Under the pieces are notes generated by a model. It saw nothing but the letters and a program-made list of their open reading frames with translations, had not been told where the DNA came from and made no database searches. This document shows, piece after piece, positions 58,638 to 64,000 of a stretch of 64,000 nucleotides of DNA. The stretch is from Archangium violaceum Cb vi76 (GTDB lineage: Bacteria > Myxococcota > Myxococcia > Myxococcales > Myxococcaceae). The number at the start of each line of letters is the position of its first letter. The first letter of the stretch is position 1. Location: the NCBI RefSeq assembly GCF_000733295.1, contig NZ_JPMI01000075.1:50240-114239 (forward strand), read 5' to 3'. The position numbers and the translations under genes were made by a program.

Positions 58638-61600
58638 ATGAATCGCCAGGGTGGGAACGTGCGAGAATCCCCCTGTTTGAAGATCTTCCAATCCCTCTGG
58701 GTGACGGTTTGCCTTCTGGCCAGCATGAGCGCAGCCGGCGAGGAGTCCAGGCGCGTGAGGGTCATGCTCTCGGCCGATCCCCATGCGCGAGCGGGAGTGC
58801 CCGAGCCCCGCCCGGAAGACTGGAAGGGGGGCGTGCTTTTCTTCCAGGTGAAGGACCCGGGCTTCCTCGTGGTGGAGGCAGGCGATGAGCTCATCGCGGC
58901 GGGCGAGTTGCTGTGGGGGGAGGACAATCGGCTGCGGGTGGAGCCGCGCAGGAGCCACCTCTCCGCGGCGCTGCCCCGGTTGGTGAGCCACGAGCCAGGA
59001 CGGGAGGCGGTGGAGGTGGACGTCCCGGAGGGCGTGGGCGCCGGAGGGGTGCTCACCCTCACCTATGCGTGGAACTGGAAGCATACGGGCCGCCCCGCCC
59101 TGGTGCGCACCTGGCGCCTCCCGCCCATGGAGGACATCCCGCCAGAGTGGCTGGAGGAGGAGCAGGCCGAGACGGAGGACACGCCCGAGGACGGGGAGGA
59201 TGGCGCGTGGGCCCTGGTGCCGGACCAGGAGGCGTCCCTCCCCGTGCAGGTGGACCCGGAGTGGCCCGAGCTGTTCTGGGTGGCCGGGTACGCCTCGCGT
59301 GAGGAGATTGCCGCGCGCCTCTTCGGGGATGCCGCGGCGGCGGGCGCTTTCGACCTGGAGCCCCGTCTACCTCCACCCGGCGCCGTGGAGGGCTTGCAGG
59401 TCTGCGTGCGCGTGCGTCACCCGCTGTCGCTCGTGCCGCAATTGCTCGCCACTGTGAGCCGGGCCCTGGAGGTGCAACTGGAGGCGGATATCGCCTGGAG
59501 CCGCTCCCAGCTCCCGGTGGCCTCCCTGGACAGGGCCGCGGCCGCCGCGCTGGTGGAACGTGCCCTGCGCTGGGCCCAGCGCTCGCACATCCTGGACGAT
59601 TCCGGGCAGAGCTACTTCGATCGCTACCTCCAGGCGCTCGGCCCCTGGCGGGACGCGGACTGGCTCTCCTTGGGCGAAGCCGCCGAGCCGCTGCGCAAGG
59701 CCGTCGCGCTGCGCTCCACACACTCGAGGACGAGCTACCGCGTCACCGATGGCTCGCCCGTCCTCGCCCCGGGCAGTGTGGTGGGCCGCGTCTCTCTTCC
59801 CGACGGCTCCAGTGTTCAAGTCCGCGCCCTGCTGCTGCTCACCGAGGAGACGTCCCTGGAGCGCGCGGAGCTGCGGGTACGCAACGCTCCCCGCGACACC
59901 CCGCGCGTCCTGCTGCCCGGCAAGGACGGGCGCTGGCGCGGCTACAGCGCCGAATTCAACACCGTTGCCGGGGCGCCCGAGCCGCTCGAGCACCCCGAGG
60001 GGAACGCGTACTGGTACTACCCAGGCACGCTCCTCATCCGCCCGGGGGAGTGGCGGCCGGGGTTGGGGGCCGGCACGGGCGGGTTGGCGGCCTTGCGGCG
60101 GGAGCTTCTCGAGACAGCCCTGGCCACGGCGACACCGCGAGCGCCCCAGCCCCTGCTCGCCCTCGACCATGACGTGCTCTCCCTGCTCACCCCGGACGAG
60201 CGCCTGGGCGTCTTCGACACCGTCCTCACGGGCTCCGCGCTCACCTCGGACATGAGGGAGGACGCGGTGCACCTGCTGACGCGGGTGCTGCTATCCACGC
60301 CGGACGGGGACTTCCCTCCTCTGGAGCGCCGCCTCACCTCGAGCGGGGTTCTGGAGAAGCTGCTCGCCAGCAACGCGCCGGAGGGCAAGGTGTTGCTGGG
60401 ACAGGCCTTCACCCAGAAGGCGCTCGCCTCCTTTCCCCTCACGCTGGACCTCCTCGAGTCCCTGCCTGGCTTCCACCTGGGACGTGAGGGCGAGACGACG
60501 CACCTGCTCAACGTCCCCTCCGGGCGGGTGTCCACGGTGTTGGTGGCGCCGGAGGCATGGGAGGCACAGCAGGGCGTGCGCCTGGGAGCCGAACCCGCCC
60601 TGCCCGGAGAAGCGGCGGGGCCCTCCAAACGCATGGCCCTGTACTTCCAGCCGGTGCGGCAGGAGTTCCAGGCGCGCTACTTCTCCTCCGTGGACGAGCT
60701 GCCCCGCAGCCGCGCCCTGCACCCGCTGGAGTGGGTACGGGTGGAAGTCCATGGGCCCCAACCGCGCACGCACCTGATGACGGCCATGGAGCTGGCCCTG
60801 CTCGCCTCCACGCCGGACATGTCGCTCCTCTGGTCGGCGGTGAGCCGCGTCAGCGAGCTGCACATGGTGTACGGCGCCGTGTCCGCCCTGACGAAAGCGC
60901 CGCTGCTGACAGGCGTGCCAGCCTCCGCCGCGCGGGGCGGCACGCTGGCGGGGGCGCGCACGGCGGCGGTGCGCCTGTTCGTGGGCCGCATGTCGCTGGT
61001 GGCGGTCCTGGCTGGAGTGGACACGTACCGGGACGAGCTGTCGCGGACGCCCGAGGGACGGGCGTTCCTCGCGGTGCACGATTTGGCCATGGTGGTGCTG
61101 GCCGGCAGGGATATCCACAAGCTGGCCACCTCGGGCATCGGACGCGAGCTGGTACACCGGGGCAGGCTGGCGTTGAGCGCGGCGGGCGCCCGGGCCTCGT
61201 CCGGACTGCGCGAGTCGGTGGATGCCGTCCAGGCGCTGGTGAAGACGCTGGAGCGGATGCTCGCCGAGGGCAAGGCCGTTGCGACACCGGACGGGCTGCG
61301 GTTTTCCCTGCCTGGCGGCGCCGAGGCCTTCAAGCAGTCCTTCTTCGCCATCCGCGGGGAGATGGCCGCCGCAAGGGCCCTCGGTGGCATGCGCCGCGCG
61401 GGGCTCGCGGCTGAGGAGGCCGAGAAGACGCTGGAAGCGTTGAAGCTGCTGGCTGCCGAGAGCCGGGAGATGGCGCTCGCCTACAATGCCGTGGCGCGGC
61501 GCGCGGCGGCCCTCCCCGCGGACAAGGCGCGGTTCTACCTCGCCGCGGTGGAATCGCTACGGGCCTCCGCGCGCGGTGCTGTGAAGCCGGCGCTCGCGGA

Positions 61601-62384
61601 GTTGCTGCGGCACTCAGGAGCACGGAGCCTGAAGGACCCTCTTTCCTTCCTGAAGGAGGCGGAGTGGCTCGTCAGTCACCCGGAACTGGAAGCCGAGGCA
61701 GTGGTTACACTGGCGAGGAAGGCCCGCGGGGACAAAGTGGACCTGGGCTGGGTACGCTCCACGGGGCTGACCCTGGAGGACCTCAACGCCATGGGCAGGA
61801 ACAAGATGACGCCCTGGAAAGACCTTCAACGGGCAGCGTCGGACCCGTGGAATCTGAAGTTGCAACGGCGGGTGCGCGAGGAACTTCGAGGCATCGCGAC
61901 GGAGATGCTGACGGAGCGCGATGCGCGCACGCTCTTCCCGGGCTTCCAGTTGACTGGGCGGCAGGTGAAAATGGAGGGAGGACACATCATCGACGACATG
62001 CTGACGGCGACGCACGGCCCGAAGCTTCAACATGGAGTAGAGGTAAAGGGCTGGAACGAGAACCGGTGGCGCAAAGCGCTCGACGCCTGGCAGGCCAGAC
62101 AGGCCGGCCCCCGTCTCAACGACCAGCAGAAGGCGCTCGTCAGGCAACTTCAGCGCCTGCTCGAGCAACTCGAGGACGCGGCGAGGGCTCCTCGAGGGAA
62201 ACCGTTTCTCGTCATTACCGACAGGCTGAGTGGGCCGGTCATGTTCAAGATGTCCAGGTTTCTTCAAGAAAACGCACGGGGAACAAAGCTCATTCAATTG
62301 GAGGAAGCCCGGATTTTGGAGAAGACGAAGCAACTGCGCGCGGCGCTGAAGTTACCGGAGGTTCTCTCTGGAGGTGCGCCATGA
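58638..62384 (+). CDS. Large secreted toxin-like protein with nuclease-type C-terminus
   Basis: This is a 1248-residue protein. A signal peptide (IFQSLWVTVCLLASMSAAG) is followed by a beta-rich N-terminal third, a central helical trafficking region with hydrophobic helices (SLVAVLAGVDTYRDEL, AFLAVHDLAMVVLAG), and a C-terminal domain of about 150 residues with IIDDML (Asp1119/1120), GVEVKGW (Glu1135 and Lys1137) and FLVITD, a PD-(D/E)XK-like pattern. This modular form is that of polymorphic toxins that carry a nuclease tip. The following gene overlaps its stop by four bases. GGGAGC lies just before the ATG. Confidence 0.78.
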   Translation: MNRQGGNVRESPCLKIFQSLWVTVCLLASMSAAGEESRRVRVMLSADPHARAGVPEPRPEDWKGGVLFFQVKDPGFLVVEAGDELIAAGELLWGEDNRLRVEPRRSHLSAALPRLVSHEPGREAVEVDVPEGVGAGGVLTLTYAWNWKHTGRPALVRTWRLPPMEDIPPEWLEEEQAETEDTPEDGEDGAWALVPDQEASLPVQVDPEWPELFWVAGYASREEIAARLFGDAAAAGAFDLEPRLPPPGAVEGLQVCVRVRHPLSLVPQLLATVSRALEVQLEADIAWSRSQLPVASLDRAAAAALVERALRWAQRSHILDDSGQSYFDRYLQALGPWRDADWLSLGEAAEPLRKAVALRSTHSRTSYRVTDGSPVLAPGSVVGRVSLPDGSSVQVRALLLLTEETSLERAELRVRNAPRDTPRVLLPGKDGRWRGYSAEFNTVAGAPEPLEHPEGNAYWYYPGTLLIRPGEWRPGLGAGTGGLAALRRELLETALATATPRAPQPLLALDHDVLSLLTPDERLGVFDTVLTGSALTSDMREDAVHLLTRVLLSTPDGDFPPLERRLTSSGVLEKLLASNAPEGKVLLGQAFTQKALASFPLTLDLLESLPGFHLGREGETTHLLNVPSGRVSTVLVAPEAWEAQQGVRLGAEPALPGEAAGPSKRMALYFQPVRQEFQARYFSSVDELPRSRALHPLEWVRVEVHGPQPRTHLMTAMELALLASTPDMSLLWSAVSRVSELHMVYGAVSALTKAPLLTGVPASAARGGTLAGARTAAVRLFVGRMSLVAVLAGVDTYRDELSRTPEGRAFLAVHDLAMVVLAGRDIHKLATSGIGRELVHRGRLALSAAGARASSGLRESVDAVQALVKTLERMLAEGKAVATPDGLRFSLPGGAEAFKQSFFAIRGEMAAARALGGMRRAGLAAEEAEKTLEALKLLAAESREMALAYNAVARRAAALPADKARFYLAAVESLRASARGAVKPALAELLRHSGARSLKDPLSFLKEAEWLVSHPELEAEAVVTLARKARGDKVDLGWVRSTGLTLEDLNAMGRNKMTPWKDLQRAASDPWNLKLQRRVREELRGIATEMLTERDARTLFPGFQLTGRQVKMEGGHIIDDMLTATHGPKLQHGVEVKGWNENRWRKALDAWQARQAGPRLNDQQKALVRQLQRLLEQLEDAARAPRGKPFLVITDRLSGPVMFKMSRFLQENARGTKLIQLEEARILEKTKQLRAALKLPEVLSGGAP

Positions 62385-63169
62385 GCCGGTGGCCTCTCTG
62401 GGCGGTCCTGGCTCCAGGCGAGCCCGCACGGTTGGAGAGCCGCGCTCTGGCCATCGCGATGCCGGACTGGGACGAAGAGGACGGAGAACAACTGCCCTTC
62501 GAGGTCATCGTGGGCAGTGGCCGCTACCATGCCATCGTGGGGACGGACCCCATCGATATCGGCGCCGAGATTCAAATCGCCGAGGCCCTGTCGCTCGAGG
62601 GTGAGGAGCCCGTCTACTCGATTGAGCGCGCCAACGACCCCTGGGCTGTCACGGCGTGGCGCAACGGTGCGCTGGATGTCTTGGAGGATGTGGACCCGGA
62701 CAGCCTGGCCGAGTCTCTCGGCTGTCCGCTGCCAGGAAGGGAAACCGCTTCGGACTCGTCCGCGAGCAAGCCGCTGCGCAACGCCGCATTGGTGGAAGGA
62801 GTCCAGGCAGCGCAGGCGCGACGCGTGCTGGAAGAGAATGCCGGCGAGCCGCTTCCTCCGGGGCGCTACTGCTTCGCGGACACGCCGAAAGGGCTTCTGC
62901 TCTCCAGCGCCACGGGTGGCATTGGTTACGCTGACCTGACTTTGTCGGAACGGTTTCCTCACGCGCGCGTATATGGGGTAGTGGCTTCACCGGGCTTGGA
63001 CGCCTTTTTTGTCAATGTCTTGCAGGGCGGAGAGTGCATTGGACAGTTCTCACATCCGCGTGATGATTTTCCATGTTTCCCGGTTCTCGATGCCGTCAAG
63101 GGCGAGCGCTCGCCCGAGCGGATTCTCGCGGCGCTCGGCATCCCGGCGGAGTGGTTTCGGAATGAATGA
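62381..63169 (+). CDS. Putative immunity protein
   Basis: This is a 262-residue cytosolic protein of unknown family (WPLWAVLAPGEPARLE at the start, LPFEVIVGSGRYHAIVG, then an acidic middle). Its ATG overlaps the toxin stop as ATGA, with GGAGG inside the last toxin codons, so the two are made in a fixed ratio. Position, acidity and lack of a signal fit an immunity protein for the C-terminal nuclease; no direct similarity is known to me. Confidence 0.65.
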   Translation: MSRWPLWAVLAPGEPARLESRALAIAMPDWDEEDGEQLPFEVIVGSGRYHAIVGTDPIDIGAEIQIAEALSLEGEEPVYSIERANDPWAVTAWRNGALDVLEDVDPDSLAESLGCPLPGRETASDSSASKPLRNAALVEGVQAAQARRVLEENAGEPLPPGRYCFADTPKGLLLSSATGGIGYADLTLSERFPHARVYGVVASPGLDAFFVNVLQGGECIGQFSHPRDDFPCFPVLDAVKGERSPERILAALGIPAEWFRNE

Positions 63170-63364
63170 CAGCTCCAAGAGCGATGGCGGGAGTGGCCTA
63201 TGGTGGGCGTTGTGCGCTCACGGATTGTGAAGAACCCCGGGTTCTCGAGGCAGCGCACATCTTTCCGTATCACGGACCGCAGACCAACCACGTCACCAAT
63301 GGTTTGCTCTTGCGCGCGGATCTGCATGTCCTGTTCGACCTGGGCCTGTTGCGTACGGAGAAGC
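63166..63364 (+). pseudogene. Truncated HNH nuclease fragment
   Basis: A 66-codon stretch reads AYGGRCALTDCEEPRVLEAA, HIFPYHGPQTNHVTNGLLLR and ADLHVLFDLGLL, an HNH-type domain with the usual paired Cys, AAHI and N...H residues. It starts in a four-base overlap with the immunity gene but lacks the N-terminal part that would carry it, and it is cut at 63365, exactly where the right direct repeat begins. It is probably an orphan toxin-tip cassette or its remains. Confidence 0.8.
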
Positions 63365-63451
63365 TCAGGAGTCCGCTGTATCCTCGTCGGCTTCCTTGGG
63401 CCGCAGGGCCTCGTACAGCTCGGTCATGCGCTGCAGTTGCTCGAGCCGCTC
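63365..63451. repeat. Right direct repeat of the island
   Basis: This is the source copy of the 87-bp repeat, being the 3' end of the intact small gene at 63365-63574. The left copy is at 58220-58306, so the two repeats bracket about 5.06 kb. Confidence 0.93.
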
Positions 63452-63574
63452 GGTCGGGGTGAGTTGGAGATTCTCCTCGAGCAGAGACACATCCACGCCT
63501 GCGTCGATGGCCGCATCCCAATCCGGCCCGTAGCTCGGGAATGCCTTCCGGAGGAGCTCACGCGGGTCGTCCAT
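63365..63574 (-). CDS. Small helical protein
   Basis: This is a 69-residue protein (MDDPRELLRKAFPSYG start, VDVSLLEENLQLTPTERLEQ in the middle). The LSLLEENL..TP.ERL pattern recalls short proteins found next to nucleotidyltransferase antitoxins, though the neighbour here is an aldolase. Its last 29 codons are duplicated at 58220. The function is unknown. Confidence 0.65.
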   Translation of the reverse strand: MDDPRELLRKAFPSYGPDWDAAIDAGVDVSLLEENLQLTPTERLEQLQRMTELYEALRPKEADEDTADS

Positions 63575-63636
63575 GTCAGAAGTCCAAGCCGGAGCTCGTG
63601 CCGCCGCGGTTCCGTCGAACCGCGTCCGTCCGCTCG

Positions 63637-64000
63637 TCAGCCCTCGAGCGCCGGTTGATGGCCGTACGTCTTGAACTTCTCGAGCACCCGCGCCATCTCC
63701 TCCGCGTCGAGCAGCACGGGCTCGCCCACCTGCAGGGCTCGCCAGTACATGGCCGCGAGCGTCTCCACCTCCACCGCCAGCTTGAACGCCCCCGCCAGGT
63801 CCTTGCCCAGCGCCAGCATCCCGTGGTTCGCCAGCAGGCACGCCTTGCGCCCCTCCAGCGCCTCCACCGCGTGGTGCGACAGCTCCTCCGTGCCGAACGT
63901 GGCGTACGGCGCGCACCGGATGTCCGCGCCTCCCGCCGTCGTCACCATGTAGTGGAAGGACGGAATCCCCCGCCGCAGGCACGCCAGCGTCGTGCAGAAC
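63637..64000 (-). CDS. Class II aldolase/adducin-family protein (C-terminal part)
   Basis: The frame enters from the right edge and codes for about 120 residues: LACLRRGIPSFHYMVTTAGG, ADIRCAPYATFGTEELS, ACLLANHGMLALGKDL and VLLDAEEMARVLEKFKTYG, the second half of an L-fuculose-phosphate-type aldolase. ANHG carries the zinc-site His of the family. Its start lies outside the window. A fragment of a related N-terminal half lies at 58307-58512. Confidence 0.9.
   Translation of the reverse strand, partial: FCTTLACLRRGIPSFHYMVTTAGGADIRCAPYATFGTEELSHHAVEALEGRKACLLANHGMLALGKDLAGAFKLAVEVETLAAMYWRALQVGEPVLLDAEEMARVLEKFKTYGHQPALEG

Noticed and set aside
58562-58640. Toxin start at 58602 rather than 58638
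   Set aside because: The upstream codons do not add a signal-like or conserved stretch, and GGGAGC lies before the ATG at 58638.
1-64000. CRISPR array, tRNA or rRNA genes, or intact insertion sequence
   Set aside because: No regularly spaced repeats with unique spacers, no cloverleaf-like sequence I could recognise, and no transposase motif were found. The dispersed hairpins and minisatellite do not fit these classes.

Overview
The window is very GC-rich and densely coded. It carries large PAS/GAF histidine kinases, Cys-rich secreted proteins, a multidomain wall hydrolase and a polymorphic-toxin-type locus. This gene repertoire points to a myxobacterium, probably of the Archangium/Cystobacter/Myxococcus branch. 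That placement is inferred from content; there is no rRNA or other phylogenetic marker here. I saw no tRNA, rRNA, CRISPR array, intact insertion sequence or replication origin.

Region by region: 0.1-9 kb holds metabolic and envelope genes (YigZ, an MDR quinone reductase, a GH15 glucanohydrolase, a lipoprotein, an SPW membrane protein, glutathione reductase). A six-copy 16-bp minisatellite lies before the reductase. At 9-11.1 kb is an envelope redox cluster on the minus strand. Its second gene is broken by one in-frame TGA that is followed by a SECIS-like hairpin, and I read it as a selenoprotein with a CxxU motif. At 11.3-23.2 kb are a PadR regulator with two matching palindromes, proline dehydrogenase, an alpha/beta hydrolase with an acyltransferase, an AT-hook-like protein, tryptophan 2,3-dioxygenase and a four-GAF histidine kinase.

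The 23.2-34.3 kb block is the largest accessory system: two divergent four-gene operons. The left one encodes GAP1, two double-GTPase-like proteins and a GASH-like helical protein, which match a predicted GTPase-based conflict (immunity or programmed-response) system. The right one encodes a long helical protein, a ParA/MinD-type ATPase, a small protein and a metallo-beta-lactamase-fold hydrolase. At 34.5-38 kb are an MshEN-REC-nucleotide cyclase and a probable RiPP cassette, in which a 59-residue precursor is followed 29 bases later by a radical SAM/SPASM enzyme.

The 38-57.8 kb stretch holds a triple UspA protein, a degenerate sigma-54 AAA+ domain protein, a macrodomain protein, SCO1, a hybrid kinase, secreted Cys-rich proteins, a LysM/C39/PG-binding/GH19 lytic protein, a b561-like/YceI/tandem-Rieske electron-transfer operon, a CBS protein with a tandem pair of ArsA-like ATPases, and an MEDS-type histidine kinase. 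The last part (58.2-63.6 kb) is an inserted toxin, immunity and HNH-fragment island. It lies between 87-bp direct repeats (85/87 identical) that are copies of the end of the resident gene at 63365-63574. A broken piece of a class II aldolase, whose probable intact relative runs off the right edge, abuts the left repeat. A dispersed hairpin repeat (stem core CCCTCTCCC/GGGAGAGGG, with a GGTGAGGG-type tail) occurs 11 times between genes.
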